64,000 bases of DNA. Origin: Luteimonas padinae (GTDB lineage: Bacteria > Pseudomonadota > Gammaproteobacteria > Xanthomonadales > Xanthomonadaceae). Positions within the stretch are counted from its first letter, which is position 1. Every line of letters begins with the position of its first letter. The notes beneath the pieces were generated by a model. That model was not told the origin of the DNA, did no database searches, and saw only the letters and a list, made by a program, of their open reading frames with translations. Shown here one piece after another: positions 47,583 to 56,996 of the stretch. A program made the position numbers and the translations under genes. The stretch spans positions 180,961 to 244,960 of the forward strand of contig NZ_BMZT01000006.1 of assembly GCF_014652935.1 (NCBI RefSeq), read 5' to 3'.

Positions 47583-50423
47583 TCAGCGGGTACGTTCCAC
47601 CAGCGCCCAGACCGCAGCCAGCTGCCCCGGCCCGTATCTTTCCCTGGCCCACTCCGCCGCGCGCTTCTGCAGGCTCATGTACGCGGACGGGGCTTCCCAG
47701 GTGCGGGTCACCAGATCGGCCAGATCCTTCGGCTCGCAGTACAGCGCCGCGTCGCCGAACATCGGCTCCCAGTCCGGCGCCAGGACGGGAACGCAACCCG
47801 CGGCCATCGCCTCCACGATGTACCGGGACTGGCTGTCGTCCGCCCGCCCGCCATGGTGGTGGGTATAGAAGTCGCACTGGGCGTAGAACACGAACCTTGC
47901 GACTTCGGATCCCGAAAGCAGGCTCCAGTTGCCGACCTCCTCGTTCTCGAGGTAGCTGCCCAGGCCACTCTTGGGATCCACCAGGAAGCGCATCTGGATG
48001 CCGGAACCTGCGAGGAACGCGATCCGGCGTGCTTCCCTTCCCTTGGGAAGGGTGTCGTTCGCGCCATGCAGCACCCGGCCGACCACCGGGCCATCCACAC
48101 CCCTCTGGCCCGAAGGCGCGACCGCCAGGTCATCCACGATCGAATGCGGCCAGCGCACCGGCGAAATGGCGCGCCTGGAGACGACGGCCTCCAGTTCCAC
48201 GGCGACCTGGTCGTTCGTCGCGATCCAGGCCGGCTCCACGCCGAACATGTGGAAGCAGTTCGTCGCGCACTCGGCGGCGTTGAAGTGGAACAGGCGGTCC
48301 TCGCCCCGCCCCGCATGACGGGCCACGATGACCGCGGACCCAACGCTCAACTCCGCCGCGTGGGGGAGCGGGAACTGGAGGATGGACGGGTCGCGCACGA
48401 CCAGCGTCCCGATCGTCGTCCTGTCGGAATAGAGCACCTCGTCGACCACTTCCTTCTGCAGCAGCTCCTCGATCTCGATCTCGAACGGCTCGATCTCCCG
48501 GAGGGACAGGTTCCGGTACGACTCGAGATGCAGCACCCCGACCTTCATCCCCGCCCGGACCGCGGCCACCGCCTCGTGCCCGACGTTGATCTCGGGGCCT
48601 GCCGAGGCGCGGAAGTCGGCGACGAACACCATGTCGTAGTAGGACCGCTCCGTGACCTCTTCGCCGCCTTGGTCGATGATGAAGCGCTTGGGCAGCCTGA
48701 ACGTGCGGCGATCCTGCCGGATCTCGAGGCGTCCGTCGCCGCCCAGCAGTTTCACCTGCCGGTGCCAGGTTTCGTAGCTCCGGCGGTAGAACGCGCGTGA
48801 CGGATGCCTCCAGCCAGGCTTGAACTCCGCCCGGGACAGGCTCCCCGGCCGCAGGCGGATCAGGGCGAGGGGCTGCTGCAGGACGCGATGCGCATCGTCT
48901 CCGAATGCCATCCTGATCCGCAGGGCGAACTCCGTGTCCGCGCCCTTCCTGGACGCGTCGAAGTACCCGATCCGCCCCCGCACCCGTTCCACCTCGAACA
49001 TCAGCGACGAAGCGTTTTCCCGGTCCGGCATCACGCCCGGGAAGTTGACGACGAGGTTGTCGTCGCACCGGTAGGCCATGCTGGCGGTGGAGACCAGGCG
49101 CGCATCCTCCTCGAGTGCCCTGACCTGGAACTCGATGCGCTGGGGATGCGCCCAGTCGTCCGAGTCATGCACCGTGAAGTACCTGCCCCTGGCCTCCTGC
49201 AGGCCCCGGTTGCGCGCCACGTAGGTGCCGCGGTTCTCCGCCTGCCGGATCAGCCGGATCCTCGGGTCGGAAGCCGCCACCTTCTGCAGCAATGGCAGGA
49301 ACTGGTCCGGGGAGGCATCGTCGATGAGCAGTATTTCCAGGTTCCTCCAAGTCTGCAGCGTCACGGACCGGACCGCGGACTCCAGGCCCTCGTCCGGGCA
49401 CCAGCTCGAGACGACGACGGTCACGAGTTCGCCATCGGGCACCGGCGCCAGTGGGATCGTGGCGAGGCGGTCGAACGGATGGCTCGGCTGCTCGCCCTCG
49501 CCTTCGACCAGGATAGCCGCGACTCCCGAACGCACGAATCCCCTGTTGATCAGTTCGAGCCAGCGGCCTTCGTCGGCATGCGGGCTGTCGATGAAAGGGT
49601 TGCACATGTCGGCCTCGAGGAACTGCCGGTCGACCTCCTTCAGCCGCAGACTTCGCATCGCCTTGTCCAGGCATTCCCAGTCGCGCAGGTAGAAGGCGAG
49701 ATCCGCCATCAGCTTCCCGTGCTGCAGGTCCAGGCTCGCGATCCCCTGCACGTCGACCAGCGCCCTGTACAGCGTCAGCGCATTGATCCTGTCGTCCGGA
49801 AGGAGTGCCTGGAGGGCGACCACCCTTGCCAGGCGCCGCGCGAGCCTGGGCTCCAGCGAGGCGAACACCGGACGGACCGTCGCGCCATCCCTGCTGCTCC
49901 TCATGATCCCAAGACAGGCACGGATCTGTTCCCATGTCATCGATCCACCGGATGCCATCGCCGCCAGCACGTCGCGCCCGGCGATGGATCCGGTGCGGAG
50001 GATGGTGCGGTCGATCTCCCTGACGAACTGCCGTGACTCGTACAGACGCACGTAGTCCCGGATCGGCTGGGAGATGCAGGCTGCAGGAAGCCCTCCCCCC
50101 GCGCCCCGCGGCAAGGCCTTTGCGGGCTGGCCCTTCTGGGCGGGGACGGCATGGATGATCCGCTCCTCGGCGCCGTGGATCTCCGCCGACATGCGGGAAT
50201 GCAGGATCCGCGCCCTCCGCGCCGCAACCGCGGCGATCGCGAGCACGGCAAGACCCAGGAGCGCGAGCGACACACCGGCAACGCCGTCCAGGCCCTGCAT
50301 CGATGCCCAGGCGAACACCGCGGCGGCGGCGATGCCGACGAGGAGGATTCCAAGCTCCGACGCGACCCACGCCCGCCGCGCGGCCGGGACGAATCCCGAC
50401 AATGTCATGGATCTTGCCTTCAT
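47583..50423 (-). CDS. Membrane-anchored two-domain glycosyltransferase (GT2 + GT4-like)
   Basis: 946 residues. Two membrane helices at about 20-70, a helical region (about 75-330), a GT2 domain (about 335-570; LVTVVVSSWCPDEGLESA, ILLIDDASPDQ, RGRYFTVHDSDDWAHP) and a C-terminal GT-B-like half (about 600-946) ending in YIVEAMAAGCVPVLAPDWEPMFGDAAL. ATG overlaps the methyltransferase stop (ATGA). Last or second-last gene of the metB-linked minus-strand operon. Probably extends the glycan next to the exporter; fixed to the inner membrane by its own anchor. Confidence 0.8.
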   Translation of the reverse strand: MKARSMTLSGFVPAARRAWVASELGILLVGIAAAAVFAWASMQGLDGVAGVSLALLGLAVLAIAAVAARRARILHSRMSAEIHGAEERIIHAVPAQKGQPAKALPRGAGGGLPAACISQPIRDYVRLYESRQFVREIDRTILRTGSIAGRDVLAAMASGGSMTWEQIRACLGIMRSSRDGATVRPVFASLEPRLARRLARVVALQALLPDDRINALTLYRALVDVQGIASLDLQHGKLMADLAFYLRDWECLDKAMRSLRLKEVDRQFLEADMCNPFIDSPHADEGRWLELINRGFVRSGVAAILVEGEGEQPSHPFDRLATIPLAPVPDGELVTVVVSSWCPDEGLESAVRSVTLQTWRNLEILLIDDASPDQFLPLLQKVAASDPRIRLIRQAENRGTYVARNRGLQEARGRYFTVHDSDDWAHPQRIEFQVRALEEDARLVSTASMAYRCDDNLVVNFPGVMPDRENASSLMFEVERVRGRIGYFDASRKGADTEFALRIRMAFGDDAHRVLQQPLALIRLRPGSLSRAEFKPGWRHPSRAFYRRSYETWHRQVKLLGGDGRLEIRQDRRTFRLPKRFIIDQGGEEVTERSYYDMVFVADFRASAGPEINVGHEAVAAVRAGMKVGVLHLESYRNLSLREIEPFEIEIEELLQKEVVDEVLYSDRTTIGTLVVRDPSILQFPLPHAAELSVGSAVIVARHAGRGEDRLFHFNAAECATNCFHMFGVEPAWIATNDQVAVELEAVVSRRAISPVRWPHSIVDDLAVAPSGQRGVDGPVVGRVLHGANDTLPKGREARRIAFLAGSGIQMRFLVDPKSGLGSYLENEEVGNWSLLSGSEVARFVFYAQCDFYTHHHGGRADDSQSRYIVEAMAAGCVPVLAPDWEPMFGDAALYCEPKDLADLVTRTWEAPSAYMSLQKRAAEWARERYGPGQLAAVWALVERTR

Positions 50424-51787
50424 CGGGCTGCTGCCTCCTTGCCGGATGGATCCTCGGGAGCGCCAGGCAGGTAATCGAAGGCCATCGTCCGCTCGGAAAT
50501 CATCCGGGGATTGGCAAGGCCCGGGTTCTCACGGCGCCAACGTTCGACAACCATCTGCTCGTCCTCGCGTCCCGCGTCGTCGAGGAGGACGAGCGCGCCG
50601 GGGAGCAACCGGTCGCGCATCAGGGGCAGCGCCGGATACCTTGCCAGCGGGCCGTTCGAACTCGGTGGCCCATCCACGACCAGCATCGAAATGTCCCTCA
50701 GATCCGCGAACGACTCCTTCCCATACCAGTCGAATGCTTCATCTCCAACCTGGCAGGCTTCCAGCGGGGCCAGGCGGATTTCCGCGACATCCCGCAGACC
50801 GTGCGCATCCAGCACCGAGTTGCCGGGCCCCGCGAAGCGTTCGAGGTGTTCGAGCGAGACCAGCCGCCCGGCCCCGACCCTGCGTAGCGCGTGGCCGATC
50901 CATGCGGTCGATGTGCCGCTTCCACACTCCACGACCAGGCCGGGCTTTCGGGCCAGCACCTCGTCGACGATCGCCAGCATGGTGACGGGCTCCATCGCCC
51001 AGCCCTTCGCGATGCCGCCGAGCAGGGGCATCGTGGCGTGCAGGTCGAACAGGCGGTAGAGCTGCATCAACGCCTCGGCCTCCTGCATCGTTCCGTGCTG
51101 GATCCTGGCCAGCGCGCGATGTGCCAGCTCGTCAAGCCTGCTGGTGTTGCCGAGGAAGGCGCTGGCTTTGGAAGCGACCTCGTCAGGAAGTTTTCCGATG
51201 TCGCGGATGACCTGCCGCATGAGCCTTTCTCCGGTCTCCCTGCCCGGAGCCATCGACGCCTGCAGCGCCTCCACCATCTGTCCTGGCAAGGCCTCTGCGG
51301 CCGCCTCGACCGTGCGCCGGGGCGCGACCTCGATATCCCTCCGCAGGTCGACCATCGACGCTTCGATCGTCCCCGACCTGCCCTGCAGGCTCGCTACTTC
51401 GGCCCGCAGTTCCCTGATGCCGTCCGACAGCAGGGTCAGGGCCTGCCCCGCATCCTGCAGCTTGGCAAGCTGCTCCCGGTGGGCCATTTCCAGGTCCCGG
51501 AACGACCTGAGGACAAGCCCGCTGTTTTCGGCCGATGCCCGCCTGAATTCATCGAGGTGCGCGACCATGCGGTGCTGCATGGAACCCGAAAGCTGTTCGA
51601 CTGCCGAGGACAGCGTGGCCAACCGGAACCTCAGGCCCACGACCAGGCCCGCGACCACGACGATCAGCACCGCCACCCCCAGCACCAGCGCATCGGTCCT
51701 CTGCAGGACGAGGCCCGCGACGATGAGGCCCGTTGCCGCAAGCGCCACCAGCCCGCCCGCCAGCCTGCGCACCTTCTGCATGTTCAT
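50420..51787 (-). CDS. Membrane-anchored coiled-coil methyltransferase
   Basis: 455 residues. Two membrane helices at about 10-50 (GGLVALAATGLIVAGLVL; LVLGVAVLIVVVAGLVVGL), a coiled coil (about 60-165), a helical linker, then a class I methyltransferase domain (about 275-440) with LVVECGSGTSTAWIGHALR and MLVVDGPPSSNGPLARYPAL. ATG overlaps the stop of the giant gene upstream. The layout (membrane anchor, coiled coil, methyltransferase, next to wzm/wzt) recalls the chain-terminating methyltransferases of ABC-exported O antigens such as WbdD, although the order of domains differs and no kinase domain is present. Confidence 0.75.
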   Translation of the reverse strand: MNMQKVRRLAGGLVALAATGLIVAGLVLQRTDALVLGVAVLIVVVAGLVVGLRFRLATLSSAVEQLSGSMQHRMVAHLDEFRRASAENSGLVLRSFRDLEMAHREQLAKLQDAGQALTLLSDGIRELRAEVASLQGRSGTIEASMVDLRRDIEVAPRRTVEAAAEALPGQMVEALQASMAPGRETGERLMRQVIRDIGKLPDEVASKASAFLGNTSRLDELAHRALARIQHGTMQEAEALMQLYRLFDLHATMPLLGGIAKGWAMEPVTMLAIVDEVLARKPGLVVECGSGTSTAWIGHALRRVGAGRLVSLEHLERFAGPGNSVLDAHGLRDVAEIRLAPLEACQVGDEAFDWYGKESFADLRDISMLVVDGPPSSNGPLARYPALPLMRDRLLPGALVLLDDAGREDEQMVVERWRRENPGLANPRMISERTMAFDYLPGAPEDPSGKEAAAR

Positions 51788-54700
51788 TCCGGCACTCCCG
51801 CAGTCCCATCCGGCCCGTCCGCCGGCGTCGCGGCAGAGGGCATGCACCAATCGATCTCTTTCGCGACGATGTCGTCGATGTCGCTTTGCATTCTCACCCG
51901 CCTCGCGGCGGCCGCCGACATGCGTTCGAACAGCGCCGGATCGGAAACGATCGAGAGGATTCCCTCAGCCATCGCATCGGCGTCTTCGTCCGGTGCCAGT
52001 ATGGCGCAGGCCTCGTCGACGAATTCGGGGACCGCACCCACGGCATTGGTGACGGGAACCAGGCCGCTGGCCATCGCCTCGTCGCGCGCGACCCCCTGCG
52101 TATCCCCACGGGTCGGGACCAGGAATATGCCGTACTCGGCATGGAGTCCGGCCAGTTGCTCATGGTCGAGGAACAACCTCAGGAGGTGGACGTTCGGGAA
52201 CCGGCGCAGCGCGCCGAAGTTGTCCTCGAACAGCGGCCCATCGCCGACCAGCATGAACTTCATCCGGTCGAAACCTGGCCGCGACGAGAGGATGTCTATC
52301 ACGCGCGCGGCGACGTCATTGGCGTAGACGCGGGAATGATGGGGCCTGGCCAGCAGTATGTTGAAGCGCTGCCCGGGAGGCTTCGGCCGGTAGCGGAACA
52401 TCCGGATGTCGACCGGATTGTGGATGACCTTGCAGAGGTCGCCCGGAAGGTCGATGCCGATGTCCTCCCGGACCTGGTTCGCGAACGCCTGCGACACGAA
52501 CACGAACCGGAGGCACGCCGGCGGGTTCGCCATCACTTCCTTCCAGAACCGGGTCCTCCGGTCGCTGACCCCGGCGGCGGCTTCCCTCTCGGCCTCGGTC
52601 GTGAAGTTGAACCGCCTCCGGTGCCAGGGCTGTATGTCGGAGCCGTGCAGCCAGACCACCGTCCTGGTCCTGGCGGCCGCCTCCTCGATGCCCGTCCACA
52701 TGTCCTGGTCCAGGAAGTGCACCGCGATCGCGCGGTGGCCGGACATCCGCAGCGTGGCGCGCAGGGCCTCCGGATCGCAGATGCGCACCTGGACGCCATC
52801 GTATTCATAGCTCGACGGCGAGAGCGTGCGGCTCAGCCACACGACATCGACCCCGAGCCCCCGCTCCAGATAGGCCTTCACCCGCCGGTGGACGAACGCA
52901 TTGCGATACAGCGCTTCGCGGGACGGGTACTGGTTCACGACCACCAGCAGTCTGCCGGCACCCGGCATCACGACCGGCATCGCGGTCGCGTGCGAGAGGT
53001 GGAGACCATCGACATAGGCGACCACGTTGCCCCTGACGCGCATGGAGAACCGGTAGTGCGACGCAGCCTCCGGCGGCGTGGATGAAATGTTCACCCCGGC
53101 CGGCAGCAGCGTGTCCGCGAGGATGGCGCCGGCGCTGTCCAGCGTCTCCACGCGCAGCTCGTATGCCGGGACCGGCACGGCGGCAAGGCAGGCTTCGAGC
53201 CGCCCGTCCCGCTCGATCGCGGCCCTCGCGATGCTCCTGGACTTGACCACCACGTCCTGCCGGGCCGGCAGCCTGCCCACCAGCTCCAGCCTCCCGCCAC
53301 GTGGCACCAGCGACACCAGCGGCGTCTGCGCGGCCCCGTCGAACAGCGTCGCGAGTTCGGCTCCGGTCAAGGCCTCCCCCGGTGCGGTCGGGATGTCGTC
53401 CGACGCGGGCATCCGCTCCGTGAAGTCGCGGAGTCCGGACATCGTCCAGCCGGTCCGGGACGGAGCCGCCGCCATGGCCGGAGGACGGTCGCTGCCCGCA
53501 CCACCCTCGACATAGGACATGCCATCGACCGACAGCAGGCCCTCGCCCTCGAGCTCCAGCCTGTCGAGTCCGTCCAGGAGTTCGCGGACCTTGCCACTCC
53601 ACGCCGACGCCGGGAACAGCGCGCGCCTTGCCGCAAGCCGGTCGACCTTGCGGTTCTCCAGCTCCGGGTTCACCAGGGCCACGTGCCCGCCTTGGATCAC
53701 GCCGTATGCCGCCTTGCCCACGACATCGCCCTGGCCGAAGGAAAGGGAAAGCAGCAGGTCGAGCAGGTAGAACTCCCCATGCAGGTCCGCGGGATGCCAT
53801 GGTGCGATCCATTCCGTCCCGACGATGTCCTCGAGCCGGAGATCCAGCGCCGCCGCCGACAGCCTTTCGAAGCCGTCGGGGAGCGCAAGTCCGTCAGGAG
53901 CATCGACCCGGGGGAGCACGCTCACGCCCTGCTGCGAGGCGACCATCGCGCACAGCCTCTGGAGCTCCACCTGGTCGCGGACGCGCGCCACCACGACCAC
54001 CTCGCGCCGCGGTGCGACCAGCTCCGTCCCATGGGTGTGGTGGATGAGCACCCGCAACCGCTCCTCCCAGCAATGTTCGAGCAGCACCTTGCGCAAGGCC
54101 GCCTGCCGGCGCGCGCGGAAGGACTCGTGCCCGGGATCCTGCAATTCGGCATAGGCTTCGCGCAGGATCCGGTCCCCGTCGTCCGTCGACACGACCAGGT
54201 CGCCGAACATGCTGTCCAGCGCGCTCGAATAGTTGCTGTAGACCGAGGTCCCGGTCCCGATCAGCTCCAGTGCCCGCCTCGCGAACATGGTTGGCGACTG
54301 TTTCACGGTATTCATCGTCAACCCGATCCGGTAGCTCCTGTAGAGCTTCGGCGTCTCTGCATAGGCGATCGCAGGCCGCAGGAAGGACAGGTAGCGGTCG
54401 GGATACCGCTGGTCCGGCTCCATCGAACCGGTGTTCCTGTCGAAGATCGCGAACGGCCCCGCAAGGGACAGCGCGTCGGCCAGGTTCATGAAGTCCCTGC
54501 AGCGATCCGGGTGCCGTCCATACCAGGCACCGGCGAAGAAGCTCCCCTCCACCCGCACATCCCCGGCCTCGCGTATCGGGTGGTGGAGGCGCGGCTGCAG
54601 CGCGAAAGGCAGCGCGTGGACCCTCGGGTGCGACAGCTCGCGCCTGTAGCGGGGAATCATCGCCGCATCGGTCGTGAACACGACGTCGCACAACCGCGCC

Positions 54701-55416
54701 ACGTCCAGGAACGCCTCGAAGTGCAGCGGATCCTCCTTGTTCCAGAACACCGTCGGAATCCCGAGCGCCCTGCATTCGCCGATGATCGCGGCCACGTCCG
54801 CGCCGCAGGACTGGACCCTTCCGCGCCACTCCCCGGACACGCCTTCCCAGGCGGACTCGACGAACAGCAGGTGCGGCAGCGGGGCGACGATCTGCTGCCG
54901 CCAGGTGTCTGGCGCGAGCAGGACGAGGTCGCACTCCGGAGCAAGGTTGTCCGCGGTGAACCTGTCGCAGATCGCCGCCACCCGCAGGTCGCGGCGGGAC
55001 TCGGGCAACCCCACCGCCGGTCGCGTGAGCTTCCGCCCCGGGGCTTCCCCCGGCCGTTCCGCCTGCGTCCGGGTCGCGCCCCCGTTCGTCGACGGTCCGG
55101 CCCCATGGCCTTGCGCAGCCGGCGTCCCTGCGGCAACCCGCGCGCGCCGCCACTGCATGACGATGCGCGACAGGTCGATGGGCAACGCCAGCATCGCCCG
55201 CGGGGACCTGGCGGCATCCACGAGCAGGCGCCCGAGACGGTAGGCCGTGCTTCCGCGCAGCGTGTCCAGTTCGGCCGCGAGCAGCGAACCGCCCGAGGAT
55301 TCGACCGCTTCCTTCTGGTCACGGAGCGCTTCCTCCGCGCGCCGCACGCGTCTGAGGAGGTCCAGTCGATCCGCTTCGTCCGTTCCAGCCCCGGTGCGGG
55401 GCCCGTTCTTCAACAT
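51784..55416 (-). CDS. Giant glycosyltransferase: CgeB-like domain plus GT4 domain
   Basis: 1210 residues from ATG 55416. N-terminal coiled region (about 10-60), then a CgeB/DUF3880-like GT-B domain (about 140-470; PHLLFVESAWEGVSGEW, IPTVFWNKEDPLHFEAF, FFAGAWYGRHPDRC, YSNYSSALDSMFGDLVV), a middle region (about 470-840) containing a beta-rich part, and a C-terminal GT4 domain (about 850-1195; VVWLHGSDIQPWHRRR, KVIHNPVDIRMFRYRP, GTQGVARDEAMASGLVPV as DTQGVARDEAMASG). Both ends look functional. Cytoplasmic; 19 bases after wzt of system 2. Likely the polymerase or a two-linkage transferase for the glycan exported by system 2. Confidence 0.82.
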   Translation of the reverse strand: MLKNGPRTGAGTDEADRLDLLRRVRRAEEALRDQKEAVESSGGSLLAAELDTLRGSTAYRLGRLLVDAARSPRAMLALPIDLSRIVMQWRRARVAAGTPAAQGHGAGPSTNGGATRTQAERPGEAPGRKLTRPAVGLPESRRDLRVAAICDRFTADNLAPECDLVLLAPDTWRQQIVAPLPHLLFVESAWEGVSGEWRGRVQSCGADVAAIIGECRALGIPTVFWNKEDPLHFEAFLDVARLCDVVFTTDAAMIPRYRRELSHPRVHALPFALQPRLHHPIREAGDVRVEGSFFAGAWYGRHPDRCRDFMNLADALSLAGPFAIFDRNTGSMEPDQRYPDRYLSFLRPAIAYAETPKLYRSYRIGLTMNTVKQSPTMFARRALELIGTGTSVYSNYSSALDSMFGDLVVSTDDGDRILREAYAELQDPGHESFRARRQAALRKVLLEHCWEERLRVLIHHTHGTELVAPRREVVVVARVRDQVELQRLCAMVASQQGVSVLPRVDAPDGLALPDGFERLSAAALDLRLEDIVGTEWIAPWHPADLHGEFYLLDLLLSLSFGQGDVVGKAAYGVIQGGHVALVNPELENRKVDRLAARRALFPASAWSGKVRELLDGLDRLELEGEGLLSVDGMSYVEGGAGSDRPPAMAAAPSRTGWTMSGLRDFTERMPASDDIPTAPGEALTGAELATLFDGAAQTPLVSLVPRGGRLELVGRLPARQDVVVKSRSIARAAIERDGRLEACLAAVPVPAYELRVETLDSAGAILADTLLPAGVNISSTPPEAASHYRFSMRVRGNVVAYVDGLHLSHATAMPVVMPGAGRLLVVVNQYPSREALYRNAFVHRRVKAYLERGLGVDVVWLSRTLSPSSYEYDGVQVRICDPEALRATLRMSGHRAIAVHFLDQDMWTGIEEAAARTRTVVWLHGSDIQPWHRRRFNFTTEAEREAAAGVSDRRTRFWKEVMANPPACLRFVFVSQAFANQVREDIGIDLPGDLCKVIHNPVDIRMFRYRPKPPGQRFNILLARPHHSRVYANDVAARVIDILSSRPGFDRMKFMLVGDGPLFEDNFGALRRFPNVHLLRLFLDHEQLAGLHAEYGIFLVPTRGDTQGVARDEAMASGLVPVTNAVGAVPEFVDEACAILAPDEDADAMAEGILSIVSDPALFERMSAAAARRVRMQSDIDDIVAKEIDWCMPSAATPADGPDGTAGVPE

Positions 55417-55435
55417 GCTCCGGCTCCGCTCAGGT

Positions 55436-56203
55436 TCAGGCCGCCGGCTTGGCGAACCCGTCGCGGAGGCTCTTCTGGTAGGTGGCCAGGATTTCCTCCA
55501 CGCCACCGAGCGCCACCAGGCGCCCGCCCTCCAGCAGCATGGCCCGGTTGCAGACGTTCCTCAGCAGCGAAGCATTGTGGCTCGCCAGGACGATGATCTT
55601 CGCGTTGTCCACCCGCGCCCGGATCCTTTCCTTCGCCTTCTTGATGAAGGATGCGTCGCCGGCGCCCAGCCATTCGTCCATGATCAGGATCTCGTTCTGC
55701 ATCGCCGTCGCAAGCGCGAACCCGAGCCTGATCCGCTGGCCCGATGACAGGGTCCGCAGGCGATGGCCCGCCTTCTCCTCCAGTTCGGCGAATTCCAGGA
55801 CGCCTCCCGCGATCGATGCCGCCTGCGCGGGCTTCAGCCCCATCGCGATGCCGCGGAGGATGATGTTCTCCACCAGCGTCGCCTCGGAGTTGAAGCCCAG
55901 TGACAGGTTCAGCAGCGCCTGCCGGCTGCCGCCGACCTCGAGTACGCCTCTTGTTGGAGGGTATGCACCGACCAGTATCTTCAGGAGCGTGGACTTCCCC
56001 GCCCCGTTGCGGCCGATGAGGGCGACGCGATCTCCTTCTTCGATATCGAAGCTGATGTCGTCGAGGGTCGTCCTGAGGATCCTGCGGGGAGGCTGGAACG
56101 CCGCCCTCAGGAACAGGCCGGCCGTCGCCCGGACGCCGCCCTGTTCCTGCGTGTAGAGCGGGAGGTCGAGCCCGATATGCCTGGCGCGGATGTATGCGGT
56201 CAT
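55436..56203 (-). CDS. wzt: ABC transporter ATP-binding protein without C-terminal domain (Wzt/KpsT type, system 2)
   Basis: 255 residues. Walker A GRNGAGKS at 64-71, signature LSSGQRIRLGFALA, Walker B ILIMDEWLGAGD, H-switch region VLASHNASLL. Ends soon after the ATPase domain, so unlike system 1 there is no glycan-recognition domain. ATG lies one base after the permease stop. This short form is used for capsule and for O antigens whose export does not depend on a cap. Confidence 0.9.
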   Translation of the reverse strand: MTAYIRARHIGLDLPLYTQEQGGVRATAGLFLRAAFQPPRRILRTTLDDISFDIEEGDRVALIGRNGAGKSTLLKILVGAYPPTRGVLEVGGSRQALLNLSLGFNSEATLVENIILRGIAMGLKPAQAASIAGGVLEFAELEEKAGHRLRTLSSGQRIRLGFALATAMQNEILIMDEWLGAGDASFIKKAKERIRARVDNAKIIVLASHNASLLRNVCNRAMLLEGGRLVALGGVEEILATYQKSLRDGFAKPAA

Positions 56204-56204
56204 T

Positions 56205-56996
56205 TCACACCCAGATTGGCACGTAACGCGCGAACCTTCGATACACCAGGATCGCCGCGGCCCAACCAACGACCAGCATGATCGCGAGGTACGCGTAGGT
56301 GAGTTTCTCGATGGGCTCGCCGAGCAGCGGCGCGCGCACGATCTCGACGAGGTGGAACAGCGGGTTCACGCGCGCGATGCTTCCCCTGAGGGAACCCGCG
56401 GGAATCTGGTCCGCCCGCCACAGGATCGGCGTGAACAGGAAGGCGAACATGAGGATGCTGCCGACCAGCTGGTTCACGTCCGGAAGGCGCGCCCCGAGGA
56501 CGGCGACGATCGCGCCCATCCACGCGATGTTCGCGAGCACGACCAGCAGCGCGGGCACGAGGAGCAGGAGCCCCACCGCCTGGAAGTCCGGACTGAGGGC
56601 GAGCGCGACGCCGATGACCGGTGTCGCGAGCAAGGTGTAGAAAAGCGCCTTGGCCACCACCCTCAGGATGTAGTCCGTCAACCTCACGCGCCCGTCCAGG
56701 ATGAAGCTGGCATGCCCGGCGCACGCCGTGCCCGCCTCGCTCAGCGACACCGTGACCAGGCGGAAGAACACGTAGCCCAGGCCCATGTGCGGGATGAACT
56801 CGAGCGCGTCGTAGCCCTGGAGTATCGCGAAGAACCAGCCCACGCCGAACGTGTAGAGCAGCGACGGGAGGAAGGCCCAGAACAGCCCCAGCCTGGAACG
56901 CCGGTACTTCGTGACCAGTTCCAGCCACGTCGCATAGATCCAGAACTCGGGGGAGCGGAGGCTGCCCGCGTAGTCGCGCAGGAGCGAACGACTCAT
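56205..56996 (-). CDS. wzm: ABC-2 type glycan exporter permease (Wzm, system 2)
   Basis: 263 residues, six membrane segments, N-terminal amphipathic YATWLELVTKYRRSRLGLFWAF (split LELVTKYRRSRLG) typical of polysaccharide exporters. ABC-2 domain at about 20-230. ATG overlaps the metB stop (ATGA at 56993-56996), so its translation is coupled to metB. Not closely similar to the system 1 permease. Confidence 0.9.
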   Translation of the reverse strand: MSRSLLRDYAGSLRSPEFWIYATWLELVTKYRRSRLGLFWAFLPSLLYTFGVGWFFAILQGYDALEFIPHMGLGYVFFRLVTVSLSEAGTACAGHASFILDGRVRLTDYILRVVAKALFYTLLATPVIGVALALSPDFQAVGLLLLVPALLVVLANIAWMGAIVAVLGARLPDVNQLVGSILMFAFLFTPILWRADQIPAGSLRGSIARVNPLFHLVEIVRAPLLGEPIEKLTYAYLAIMLVVGWAAAILVYRRFARYVPIWV

